Assembly (NCBI RefSeq): GCF_029894335.1
Contig: NZ_JARXZC010000004.1
Coordinates: forward strand, 62,001 to 126,000
Direction: 5' to 3'
Source of the DNA: Kitasatospora sp. MAP5-34
GTDB lineage: Bacteria > Actinomycetota > Actinomycetes > Streptomycetales > Streptomycetaceae
Length of the DNA: 64,000 nt
Numbering within the stretch: the first letter of the stretch is position 1; each line of letters begins with the position of its first letter. Of the stretch, positions 1-7,213 are shown one piece after another. The translations under genes and the position numbers were made by a program. The notes below the pieces were generated by a model. The model had not been told where the DNA came from. It ran no database searches and saw only the letters and a program-made list of their open reading frames with translations.

Positions 1-297
1 GTCTTCGCGGCGCTGGGTGTCGCCCTCGGGTACGCCGCGCAGCCGGACTCGGTGCAGCCGATCGTGATGATCGTCTACATGCTGATGGCCCTCTTCGGCG
101 GTACCTGGTTCCCGGTCGGCGACTCGCTCAAGAAGTTCGCCCGGTTCAACCCGGTCTACCAGTACAACCAGTTGGCCTCCTTCACCCGGCCCGGCCAGTC
201 GGTCGACACCGCCGCCATCGCGGGGCTGGCGGGCTTCCTGGTGCTCTTCGTCGCGGCGGCGGCCTACCTGTACCGCAAGGACACCAAGCAGGCATGA
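1..297 (+). CDS. ABC-2 type transporter permease, C-terminal part (5' end outside window)
   Basis: The reading frame is open from the first base and ends with TGA at 295-297. The visible 98 residues hold a hydrophobic stretch around IVMIVYMLMALFGGTWF and a last membrane helix (FLVLFVAAAAYLYRK) ending in a short basic tail. The FGGTWFPV...PVYQYNQL pattern is typical of DrrB/YadH-type ABC-2 permeases that export drugs or lipids from the cytoplasmic membrane. The stop overlaps the start of the histidine kinase gene (ATGA at 294-297), so the two are translationally coupled. An ABC exporter next to a DesK/DesR-type pair is a common arrangement in which the two-component system controls the exporter. 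The substrate cannot be told from this fragment. Confidence 0.8.
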   Translation, partial: VFAALGVALGYAAQPDSVQPIVMIVYMLMALFGGTWFPVGDSLKKFARFNPVYQYNQLASFTRPGQSVDTAAIAGLAGFLVLFVAAAAYLYRKDTKQA

Positions 298-1574
298 TGG
301 CCGTCATGTCCAAGACGCTCCTGAACCGCCGCCCCGACCACTCCGGGCAGGACGGGCAGGAGCGTCGCCTGCTCAGGTCGGTGGTGCCCGGGGCGCCGGT
401 CGAGAACCGCCGCCAGCTGGTGGTGAAGCTCTCCTGGATGTCGCTCTGGATGATCTACCTGCTCTACCCCGTGGGCGACCTGGCGAGCAGTCGGCACGGG
501 ACGGCCGCCAAGGTGGCCGGAGCGATCGGGCTGGTGCTGTTCCTGGCCTGTTATTTCAGCCTGGTCGCGTTCAGGTCGACCGGGCGGTCCGGCCAGTGGC
601 GTGGCAACTACGTGCTGGTCGGCCTGATGCTGACGCTCGCCACCGTCAGCTCGTTCGGCCTCGGCCAGCCCTGGCTGACGCTCTACACGTACGCCTCGGT
701 CTGCACCGGCGCGGTGCTGGCGCCAAGGCTCGGGCTGCCCGGGGTGGCGCTGGTCACCGCCCTGGCGCTGGCCGTCTCGCTGAGCGTGCACGCCGACCTG
801 ACCACGCTGATCTCGATCGTCCTGCCGTGCTTCCTGGGCGGGTTCGCGATGACCGGCCTGCAGCGGCTGATCGGCACCATGCGGGAGCTGCGCGAGGCCC
901 GGGCCGCCGTCGCCCACCTCGCCGCCGCCGAGGAGCGGCTGCGGCTCGCCCGGGACCTGCACGACCTGCTCGGGCACTCGCTCTCGCTGATCACCATCAA
1001 GAGCGAGCTGGCCGGGCGGCTGATGGACCAGGACAAGCAGGAGGCAGCCCGCGCGCAGGTCGCGGACATCGAGAGCGTCGCCCGGCAGTCCCTGATCGAC
1101 GTCCGGGAGGCGGTCGGCGGCTACCGCAGGCCGACCCTGCCGGTCGAACTCGCGGCGGCCCGAAGCGCCCTGACGGCCGCGCAGATCACCCTGGAGGCCG
1201 ACCCCTCGGTCGCCGACGGGCGCCCGGGTCTGGGCACCGACGAGACCGGCGCGCTCGCCTGGGCGCTCCGCGAGGCCGTCACCAACGTGGTCCGGCACGG
1301 CGAGGGTGCGACCGTCTGCACCGTGACCATGGACGAGACCTGGGAGGGCGACGGCGAACGCTACGCCGTCCTGGAGATCGCCGACAACGGTCGCGGGCCG
1401 GGCAAGTCCGGCCCAGGGAACGGACTTTCGGGCCTGGAGGAGCGGCTCGCCCTGGTGGACGGCCGCCTGGAGACGGGCGTCGGCGCGCGCGGCAAGGGCT
1501 TCCGGCTCCGCGCGCTCGTCCCGCTGCGTACCGTCACGACGCCGGCGGCCGACGCCGGGGCGTCCGGGTCGTGA
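294..1574 (+). CDS. DesK/LiaS-type sensor histidine kinase
   Basis: A 426-residue membrane sensor kinase. Four to six hydrophobic segments lie between residues about 45 and 190, with little extracytoplasmic sequence, which suggests intramembrane sensing. They are followed by a HisKA_3 dimerisation box, ARDLHDLLGHSLSL, whose phospho-acceptor is His223. The HATPase domain shows the N box (REAVTNVVRHG), the G1 box (EIADNGRGPG) and the G2 box (GNGLSGLEERL). The ATG overlaps the permease stop, and the response regulator follows 50 bp later, so this is an exporter-kinase-regulator cluster. The stimulus is unknown; cell-envelope or membrane-fluidity stress is typical of the family. Confidence 0.92.
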   Translation: MMAVMSKTLLNRRPDHSGQDGQERRLLRSVVPGAPVENRRQLVVKLSWMSLWMIYLLYPVGDLASSRHGTAAKVAGAIGLVLFLACYFSLVAFRSTGRSGQWRGNYVLVGLMLTLATVSSFGLGQPWLTLYTYASVCTGAVLAPRLGLPGVALVTALALAVSLSVHADLTTLISIVLPCFLGGFAMTGLQRLIGTMRELREARAAVAHLAAAEERLRLARDLHDLLGHSLSLITIKSELAGRLMDQDKQEAARAQVADIESVARQSLIDVREAVGGYRRPTLPVELAAARSALTAAQITLEADPSVADGRPGLGTDETGALAWALREAVTNVVRHGEGATVCTVTMDETWEGDGERYAVLEIADNGRGPGKSGPGNGLSGLEERLALVDGRLETGVGARGKGFRLRALVPLRTVTTPAADAGASGS

Positions 1575-1624
1575 GCGTGGCCACCGTCTGCGGGTCCGGG
1601 TTCCGGACTGCCTAGGCTGGCCGC

Positions 1625-2263
1625 ATGACTGACCAGACGCCAGAGACGCCCGTACGAAGTGTGAGAGTCCTGCTCGCCGAGGACCAGGGGATGGTGCGGG
1701 AGGCGCTCGCCGCACTGCTCGGGCTCGAAGGGGACATCGAGGTGGTCGCGCAGGTCTCGCGCGGCGACCTGGTGGTGGACGCGGCGATCCAGCACGACGT
1801 CGAGGTCGCCGTGCTGGACATCGAGATGCCGGGGATGACGGGGATCGAGGCCGCCGCCGAACTGCGCAGGCGCCGGCCCGGGACGAAGGTCGTGATCGCC
1901 ACCACCTTCGGGCGGCCCGGCTACCTGCGGCGGGCGATGGAGGCGGGCGCGGACGCCTTCCTGGTCAAGGACGCCCCGGCCGCCGAACTCGCCCAGGCGA
2001 TCCGCCGGGTGCTGGCCGGCGAGCGGGTGATCGACCCGACGCTGGCCGCCGCCGCCCTGGCGGACGGCGCCAACCCGCTGACCGGACGGGAGCGCGACGT
2101 GCTCGCGGCGGCGGCGGACGGTGCGGTGAACGCCGACATCGCCAGGCGGCTGCACCTCTCGGAGGGGACGGTCCGCAACTACCTCTCGATGGCCATCCAG
2201 AAGACCTCGGCGCGCAACCGCACGGAGGCGGTCCGGGTCGCGCGGGAGAAGGGCTGGCTGTAG
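1625..2263 (+). CDS. NarL/LuxR-family response regulator, partner of the upstream kinase
   Basis: A 212-residue regulator. The receiver domain (about 1-125) has the acidic pair Glu19/Asp20, the phosphorylated Asp65 in AVLDIEMPG and Lys115 in FLVKDAP. A LuxR helix-turn-helix (about 145-205, LTGRERDVL...NADIARRLHLSEGTVRNYLS) binds DNA. It probably regulates the ABC exporter upstream. A TAGGCT element at 1613-1618 ends six bases before the ATG and no Shine-Dalgarno is visible, so a separate leaderless transcript is likely in addition to read-through from the kinase gene. Confidence 0.92.
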   Translation: MTDQTPETPVRSVRVLLAEDQGMVREALAALLGLEGDIEVVAQVSRGDLVVDAAIQHDVEVAVLDIEMPGMTGIEAAAELRRRRPGTKVVIATTFGRPGYLRRAMEAGADAFLVKDAPAAELAQAIRRVLAGERVIDPTLAAAALADGANPLTGRERDVLAAAADGAVNADIARRLHLSEGTVRNYLSMAIQKTSARNRTEAVRVAREKGWL

Positions 2264-2290
2264 GGCCTGGCTGTGCGGCCTGCCCGACGG

Positions 2291-3175
2291 TCAGTTGAGG
2301 CGGTGCCGGGACGCCCGGGCTTCGCGCCGGACCCGGGCGGCGGCGTCGGGGTCGAAGGTGTCCAGGATCTCCGCGTACGCCTCCATCTCGTCCGCTCCGG
2401 CCAGGAAGTCGCCGGTGCGGACGAGCAGTTCGGCCCGTTCCAGGCGCAGCTGGGCCGGGTGGCGCGGCAGCAGCAGGGAGAGCTCGGTGGCCCAGAGCTG
2501 GGTACGGGCGTGTTCGGGCCGGTCGGCCGCCCAGTTGCGGATGTTGCCGAGGACTCGCAGGACGAGGTCCAGCGGGGCTGCGGGGGTGAGGAGTTCGGGG
2601 GAGAAGTGGTGGCCGGTGGCGAGGACCAGCTGCGCGACGTCCGGCAGGTCGAGCAGCCGTCCGCCGTGGTACGGGTCGGCGAGCACGTAGTCGTTGTCGT
2701 CGGTCGGGCCGCCCACCGCGACGATGAAGTGGCCCGGCAGGGCGATCCCCCGGACGGTCAGCCCGGCGCGGGCGGCGACCGCGCTCCAGACCAGCGAGAG
2801 CATGATCGGCAGCCCGCGCCGCCGCCGCAGCACGTCCGGGAGCAGCGAGGACTCCAGCCTCCGGTAGTCCGCCGGCCGTCCGTGGAAGCGCTCCCGGCCG
2901 CCCAGTACGGCGGCGAGCAGCGCGGCCGTCTCCTCCGGGTTGGCGGGCGCCCGCTCGGCGACCGCCAGGCGCACGGCGGCGGCGTGCCGGTCCAGCGCCG
3001 CCTGGCAGGCGGCCAGCAGGGCGTCCAGCGTGGGCGGTTCCTCGGGCTCCCCGGCCACGGCCGGGACGGGCTCGGCCAGGGTGTGCTCGGCGGCCGCGAG
3101 CAGGCAGAGCAGCACCGGGTCCGGGTGCTCGGCCCTGGCCTCGGTACGGAAACGTGTTCTGCTCTGCTCGGTCAC
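2291..3175 (-). CDS. SirB1-family transglutaminase-like protein
   Basis: A 294-residue cytosolic protein resembling the SirB1/transglutaminase-like family: a helical N-terminal part, then LPIMLSLVWSAVAARAGL and GIALPGHFIVAV (about 145-175), followed by a tetratricopeptide-like C-terminus rich in helices. The nucleophilic cysteine of true transglutaminases is not evident at the expected place, so enzymatic activity is doubtful. No defined reaction is known for the family. The start is GTG at 3175 and the 3' end faces the response regulator with only 27 bp between stops. A GNAT acetyltransferase follows on the same strand, but the two starts are about 1.1 kb apart and each may be separately expressed. 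Confidence 0.8.
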   Translation of the reverse strand: MTEQSRTRFRTEARAEHPDPVLLCLLAAAEHTLAEPVPAVAGEPEEPPTLDALLAACQAALDRHAAAVRLAVAERAPANPEETAALLAAVLGGRERFHGRPADYRRLESSLLPDVLRRRRGLPIMLSLVWSAVAARAGLTVRGIALPGHFIVAVGGPTDDNDYVLADPYHGGRLLDLPDVAQLVLATGHHFSPELLTPAAPLDLVLRVLGNIRNWAADRPEHARTQLWATELSLLLPRHPAQLRLERAELLVRTGDFLAGADEMEAYAEILDTFDPDAAARVRREARASRHRLN

Positions 3176-3252
3176 AGCAGCCTTCGTCTGTCCGGGGTGG
3201 GTGTTACCGCTGGGTCGTTCGGCTGTCTCGGCCGTCTGGGTTGTCTGGGCTG

Positions 3253-3279
3253 TTACGGCTCTTACGGCTTTTACGGTTG
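3253..3279. repeat. 9-bp tandem repeat, three units, at a stop codon
   Basis: Three 9-bp units (TTACGGCTC, TTACGGCTT, TTACGGTTG) are head to tail. The last unit begins exactly on the stop codon of the GNAT gene, whose TAA reads as TTA on the plus strand. The repeat lies in the 95-bp gap before the SirB1-like gene. Replication slippage is the simplest explanation. Confidence 0.8.
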
Positions 3280-4275
3280 GGGAAGGCGGGCGTAGTGGTA
3301 AGTGTGACTGGTCGTGAAACCGAGCCTGTCATAGAGCGCCGCCGCAGCGGTGTTCTCCGCCTCGACCTGAAGGCAGCCGCCGGTCGCGCCCTCCTCGGCG
3401 GCCCGGGCCGCCAGCACGGCCATCACGGTGGTGGCCAGACCGGTGCGCCGAGCGTCCGGGGCGGTCTCGATCGCGCTGAAGTACGCCCACGGGCCGTCCA
3501 CCGCGCAGCGGCCGATGGCGAGCGGCGCGGCGCCGTCCGGGGCCGGTACGGTCGCGAACCAGACGGACGCCCCGCCGTGGAGCACCTTCCGCGCGGCCTC
3601 CTCGGCCTCGGGGGAGGACCCGGCCGAACGTCGGTAGTGCGAGAGCCAGTCGGGGCCGGCGGTACGGGCGAGCCGGACACTCCGGTACCCGCTGCCGAGC
3701 TTGACGAGCGGTGCGAGCGGGCCGGTCCTGACGTCGGTCGGGCTCTGGCGCGGGGTGAGGAGGTCCAGTTCGGCGGGCGAGCCCGGGGTGGTCACCTCGA
3801 CGAGGGTGGGCAGGCCGCGGGCGGCGTACCAGGCCCGGACGGCCGCGAGGGCCTCGGGCAGCGGCAGGCCGGGGTCGCCGAGGGCCTGGGCGGAGTTGGC
3901 GCGCTGGGTGAAGCCCGCAGAGGCGCGCAGGGTCCAGTCGCCGAGCCGCTGCTGCTCCACGGCGGGCCAGCAGCGGGCGGCGAGCCGCTGGAGCTCGACC
4001 GGGGCGGCGGTGGGGGCCGGACCGCGCCGGGCCGGGAAGAGCGGTACGGTCTTGCCCGCGACCAGCAGATTTTCGGGAAAGGAGACCGGTTCACGGTCAC
4101 GGGGGACTACCGTCAGACCATGATCGTCCCAGGATGTGAGCACACCGATCACATCTCGGAACACCGGACGTCCGTCCACGAGCTCCGAGACGCGCCGTGC
4201 TGAGACCCGTCGTCCCACGTCAGAGCGGTCTATCCGCACCTCGGGGCGGCGATCCCTGGGGGCTTCGGCGATCAT
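3271..4275 (-). CDS. GNAT-family N-acetyltransferase (Rv0428c-like)
   Basis: A 334-residue protein. The N-terminal 70 residues (DVGRRVSARR...DVIGVLTSWDDHGLTV) form a small beta-rich domain found in this actinobacterial subfamily. The C-terminal GNAT fold has the acetyl-CoA loop around RRTGLATTVMAVLAARA and the beta-bulge motif NTAAAALYDRLGFTTSHTYHY. The substrate is unknown. The ATG at 4275 is preceded by a strong AGGAGGTG eight bases upstream, which fixes the start. The gene is divergent from the ferredoxin gene across about 130 bp. Its stop lies at the start of a short tandem repeat. Confidence 0.88.
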   Translation of the reverse strand: MIAEAPRDRRPEVRIDRSDVGRRVSARRVSELVDGRPVFRDVIGVLTSWDDHGLTVVPRDREPVSFPENLLVAGKTVPLFPARRGPAPTAAPVELQRLAARCWPAVEQQRLGDWTLRASAGFTQRANSAQALGDPGLPLPEALAAVRAWYAARGLPTLVEVTTPGSPAELDLLTPRQSPTDVRTGPLAPLVKLGSGYRSVRLARTAGPDWLSHYRRSAGSSPEAEEAARKVLHGGASVWFATVPAPDGAAPLAIGRCAVDGPWAYFSAIETAPDARRTGLATTVMAVLAARAAEEGATGGCLQVEAENTAAAALYDRLGFTTSHTYHYARLPQP

Positions 4276-4404
4276 CTAGGGCACCTCCTGTGCATTCACG
4301 GTCTCTGACCCGCGATACTAGGGGCGGGCATCGACGACGCCGCGCGCAACCGCGCACGCAAGCATTAGTTTGGGCGGCCAGCCCTTCCGAGGAGGAACGA
4401 CAGC

Positions 4405-4731
4405 GTGACCTACGTCATCGCGCAGCCTTGTGTCGACGTCAAGGACAAGGCGTGCATCGAAGAGTGCCCGGTCGACTGCATTTACGAGGGGGCGCGCTCT
4501 CTCTACATCCACCCGGATGAGTGTGTCGACTGTGGTGCGTGCGAGCCGGTGTGCCCGGTCGAGGCGATCTTCTACGAGGACGACACTCCTGAGGAGTGGA
4601 AGGACTACTACAAGGCGAACGTCGAGTTCTTCGACGACCTCGGTTCGCCCGGTGGTGCCTCGAAGCTCGGCCTGATCGAGAAGGACCACCCGTTCATCGC
4701 GGCCCTCCCGCCGCAGAACGCCGACCACTGA
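4405..4731 (+). CDS. fdxA: 7Fe-8S ferredoxin
   Basis: A 108-residue electron carrier. The first cluster ligands lie in CVDVKDKACIEECPVDC and a complete CxxCxxCxxxCP set follows in CVDCGACEPVCPVEA. This arrangement, with an extended first motif, fits actinobacterial FdxA/FdxC-type 3Fe-4S/4Fe-4S ferredoxins. The length is usual for the family. The GTG start at 4405 is supported by AGGAGG at 4390-4395. The next gene, dapC, begins 18 bp after the stop, an order widely conserved in actinobacteria (Rv1177-Rv1178 in M. tuberculosis, from memory). Physiological partners, often cytochromes P450, cannot be inferred here. Confidence 0.96.
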   Translation: MTYVIAQPCVDVKDKACIEECPVDCIYEGARSLYIHPDECVDCGACEPVCPVEAIFYEDDTPEEWKDYYKANVEFFDDLGSPGGASKLGLIEKDHPFIAALPPQNADH

Positions 4732-4748
4732 TCGGTGGCACCTGAGCT

Positions 4749-5912
4749 GTGAGCACGAACAACGCTCCGCACGCGCCGCTTCCGGGACACCCGGGGGCGG
4801 CGCGCCGCGTATCGGACCTTCTCCCGGTGTTCCCCTGGGACAAGTTGGAGCCGTACAAGAAGACGGCGCTCGCCCACCCGGGCGGGCTCTGCGACTTCTC
4901 GGTCGGCACCCCGGTGGACTCCGTCCCCGAGGTGATCCAGAAGGCCCTGGCGGCCTCCTCGGACACCCCCGGGTACCCGACCGTCTGGGGCCCGCTGGAA
5001 CTCCGGACGGCGATCGCCGGCTGGCTGAACCGCCGGGTCGGCGCCGAGATCGGCCCCGAGGCGATCCTGCCGGTCGTCGGCTCCAAGGAACTGGTGGCCT
5101 GGCTGCCGACCCAACTCGGGCTCGGCCAGGGGGACCAGGTCGCGTACCCGCGCCTGGCCTACCCGACGTACGAGGTCGGGGCCCGGCTCTGCGGCGCCGA
5201 GGCGGTCGAGTACGACGACGTGTCAGAGCTGGACCCGGCCCGGGTCCGGCTGCTCTGGCTGAACTCCCCCTCCAACCCGACCGGGCGGGTGCTGTCCGTC
5301 GCGGAACTCCGCCGGGCGGTGGAGTGGGCGCGGGAGCACCGGGTGCTGCTGGTCAGCGACGAGTGCTACCTGGAGCTGGGCTGGGAGGCCGACCCCGGGT
5401 CGGTGCTGCACCCGGACGTCTGCGGTGCCGGCCCGGAGGGACGGCACGAGGGTCTGCTCGTGGTCCACTCGCTCTCCAAGCGGTCCAACCTGGCCGGTTA
5501 CCGGTCCGCCTTCGTGGCAGGCGACCCGGTGGTGATCCGGGAGCTGCTGGAGATCCGCAAGCACGGCGGCATGATCGTGCCCGCCCCCGTGCAGGCCGCC
5601 ACGATCGCGGCGCTCGCGGACGATGCGCACGTCGCCGAGCAGCGCGCTCGCTACGCCGCGCGCCGTGCGGCGCTGCGCACGGCGCTGGAGGCGTACGGCT
5701 TCCGGATCGAGCACTCCGAGGCGAGCCTGTACCTGTGGGCGACCCAGGACCGGCCCTGCTGGGAGACCGTGGCCGAACTGGCCGAACTGGGCATCCTGGT
5801 GGCGCCCGGGGACTTCTACGGCCCGTCCGGTGACCGCTTCGTCCGGGTGGCGTTCACCGCCACCGACGAGCGGGTACAGGCGGCCGTGGAGAGGCTCACC
5901 GCCAGGGCCTAG
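4749..5912 (+). CDS. dapC: N-succinyldiaminopimelate aminotransferase
   Basis: A 387-residue fold-type I PLP aminotransferase converting N-succinyl-2-amino-6-ketopimelate to N-succinyl-LL-2,6-diaminopimelate with glutamate as amino donor, in lysine and peptidoglycan precursor synthesis. Visible landmarks are WLNSPSNPTGRV, VLLVSDECYLELGW and the PLP lysine Lys244 in HSLSKRSNLAGYR. The GTG start at 4749 follows the ferredoxin stop by 18 bp, so the pair is probably one operon. dapE, the next enzyme of the pathway, lies 2.5 kb downstream in its own unit. A long perfect hairpin follows the stop. Confidence 0.94.
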   Translation: MSTNNAPHAPLPGHPGAARRVSDLLPVFPWDKLEPYKKTALAHPGGLCDFSVGTPVDSVPEVIQKALAASSDTPGYPTVWGPLELRTAIAGWLNRRVGAEIGPEAILPVVGSKELVAWLPTQLGLGQGDQVAYPRLAYPTYEVGARLCGAEAVEYDDVSELDPARVRLLWLNSPSNPTGRVLSVAELRRAVEWAREHRVLLVSDECYLELGWEADPGSVLHPDVCGAGPEGRHEGLLVVHSLSKRSNLAGYRSAFVAGDPVVIRELLEIRKHGGMIVPAPVQAATIAALADDAHVAEQRARYAARRAALRTALEAYGFRIEHSEASLYLWATQDRPCWETVAELAELGILVAPGDFYGPSGDRFVRVAFTATDERVQAAVERLTARA

Positions 5913-5922
5913 GCAGTCGGCA

Positions 5923-5994
5923 AGGGGCGCGGGAGCCGCGCGAGATCGGAAGTGACGGCCTGTCGCCTCCGATCCGCGCGGCTCCCGCGCCCCT
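5923..5994. terminator. Long perfect hairpin between convergent genes (hairpin family copy A)
   Basis: A 20-bp perfect inverted repeat (5923-5942 with 5975-5994) continues, after one bulged base, into a 7-bp inner stem (5944-5950 with 5968-5974). It lies between the dapC stop and the convergent secreted-protein gene and should terminate both. The loop contains GGAAGTGACGGC, a motif that returns in related hairpins at 32.2 kb and, inverted with one change, at 47.6 kb. Confidence 0.85.
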
Positions 5995-6028
5995 GTCGGT
6001 TACGCGGTCACGCGGTCACACCCGTGCG

Positions 6029-6787
6029 TCAGATCGGCAGGCCGGCGCCGCTGAGGCCCGCCACGCCGAGGCCGCCGACCACGTTGGTGAGGGAGCTGAG
6101 GGGGTCACCCCCGCCGAGCGCCGGGAGGCCGCCCAGGCGGTGGCTGTCGGTGTGACCGGTCAGCGCGTCCAGCGGCAGGGCGTCGGTGCCGGGGAGGGAC
6201 GGCAGGGCCGGGACGGACTTGGTGAGCCCGCCGGTGCCGGGCAGACCGCCCGTCAGGCCGCTGGGCAGGCCGCTCGTCAGGCCGGCGGTGGGCAGGCCCG
6301 AGGTCAGGCTGCCGAGCGGGTTGCTGGCGGTGGCGGCGCGCTGGGCGCCGCCGCTCACCGGGGTGAGCTTGCCGGCGACGGCCGGGCCGACCCGGTCGAG
6401 CAGCGCCGGGGCGAGCCTGCCCGCGACGCTGGTCAGGGTGCCGGTGGTGGCGGCGGTCTTGGCGGCCGGGCCGGTCACGCCGCCGAGGGTCTTGTTGGCG
6501 TCGGGCAGCGCCGCCGCGACGGTGTGGCCGGCCGCGTCGGCGGTGGCCGGGACACCGGCCTGGACGGTGGCGGCGCCCGTGGTGCCCGCGGCCTCGCCGA
6601 GGTCGTGGGCTGCTCCCTGCACCGTCGACGCGCCGGACGGCGCGTCGAACTGGGTCAGGCCGGCCCCCAGGTCGCTCTTCGGCAGCAGGTCGGCGGCAGA
6701 CGCGGACCCGGAGGCGACGAAGGGGGTCGCACCGGCCGCGACGAGCAGCGCGGCCTGGGCGATCCGGCGCGTGAGGGGGTGAGACAT
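6029..6787 (-). CDS. Secreted low-complexity protein of unknown function
   Basis: A 252-residue protein starting at ATG 6787 with AGGAG just upstream; a longer start at 6838 lacks such support. Residues 1-31 (MSHPLTRRIAQAALLVAAG...ASGSASA) are a clear Sec signal peptide with an ASA cleavage site. The mature part is rich in Gly, Leu, Ala, Thr and Pro, with repeated GLTSGLPS/GLPGTGGL-like blocks around residues 150-200 and a hydrophobic C-terminus ending AGLPI. No catalytic motif, sortase signal or cysteine pair is visible. It could be a small extracellular or wall-associated structural protein. It has an AT-rich upstream region with palindromes, which suggests regulated expression. Confidence 0.72.
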   Translation of the reverse strand: MSHPLTRRIAQAALLVAAGATPFVASGSASAADLLPKSDLGAGLTQFDAPSGASTVQGAAHDLGEAAGTTGAATVQAGVPATADAAGHTVAAALPDANKTLGGVTGPAAKTAATTGTLTSVAGRLAPALLDRVGPAVAGKLTPVSGGAQRAATASNPLGSLTSGLPTAGLTSGLPSGLTGGLPGTGGLTKSVPALPSLPGTDALPLDALTGHTDSHRLGGLPALGGGDPLSSLTNVVGGLGVAGLSGAGLPI

Positions 6788-6899
6788 GGTGCTCCTAAGA
6801 GGTGAGGTTGCCCCGCCAGGTCCTGCACGAGGGGGCAATCCGCCGGGCGGACGGAGTGATTACCGCCGGAGCAGCCAGAAGGTTTCGCTCGAATAAGGT

Positions 6900-6929
6900 A
6901 AAGGATTTCTAAAGATCAGACGATCCTTT
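6900..6929. promoter_or_regulatory. AT-rich inverted repeat upstream of the secreted-protein gene
   Basis: AAAGGAT at 6900-6906 pairs with ATCCTTT at 6923-6929 around a 16-base interval, and a T-run follows on the plus strand. It lies about 115 bp upstream of the secreted-protein start. It could be an operator or a weak terminator; nothing here decides between them. Confidence 0.4.
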
Positions 6930-6955
6930 TTCCGGCATCACGGACATTTCGCTTA

Positions 6956-6969
6956 AGGGATCGATCCCT
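6956..6969. promoter_or_regulatory. Perfect 14-bp palindrome, candidate operator
   Basis: AGGGATCGATCCCT is a perfect palindrome in the AT-rich region between two minus-strand genes, about 170 bp upstream of the secreted-protein start. Spacing and symmetry fit a dimeric repressor site, but no regulator can be named. Confidence 0.35.
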
Positions 6970-7010
6970 GAAGAAACGTCACATCCCTTGATGCGCAAAG
7001 GGAGACCGAA

Positions 7011-7044
7011 ACCGCCCCACCCGGCCTCGGCGGGGTGGGGCGGT
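7011..7044. terminator. Hairpin downstream of the lysozyme-fold gene
   Basis: A perfect 12-bp stem (7011-7022 with 7033-7044) with a 10-base loop lies about 170 bp beyond the stop of the minus-strand gene ending at 7212. It has no U-tract, as is usual for streptomycete terminators. Confidence 0.6.
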
Positions 7045-7163
7045 GGGTTCGTTCCGTCCACCGACGTTGACAGGAATCACCCGTCAGGCGGTAACTCGGA
7101 CACCAGTGCGTCAACCGGCTGTCCACCACGTGCGGGTAGCGGTGGCACTCCAGGGCCTGCCGT

Positions 7164-7213
7164 AGGTGTCGTCAGGTGTCGTCAGGTGCCGCCGGGTGTC
7201 GTCCGGTGTCGTC
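7164..7213. repeat. 10-bp tandem repeat, five units, touching a stop codon
   Basis: Five consecutive 10-bp units (AGGTGTCGTC twice, then AGGTGCCGCC, GGGTGTCGTC, CGGTGTCGTC) run up to and into the stop codon of the gene ending at 7212. They are outside the coding sequence and show point divergence, so they are not a sequencing artefact of a perfect repeat. Confidence 0.85.

Larger units (their letters stand above)
6788..7211. other. 424-bp intergenic region with palindromes, a terminator and tandem repeats
   Basis: No gene is apparent here. Positions about 6880-6990 are strikingly AT-rich for this genome and should hold the promoter of the secreted-protein gene on the minus strand. The interval also holds the inverted repeat at 6900-6929, the palindrome at 6956-6969, the terminator at 7011-7044 and the tandem repeat at 7164-7213. 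Confidence 0.6.

Noticed and set aside
264..1715. A 483-codon minus-strand ORF opposite the histidine kinase
   Set aside because: It is a shadow of the kinase gene, with low-complexity Arg/Gly/Pro composition and no motifs.
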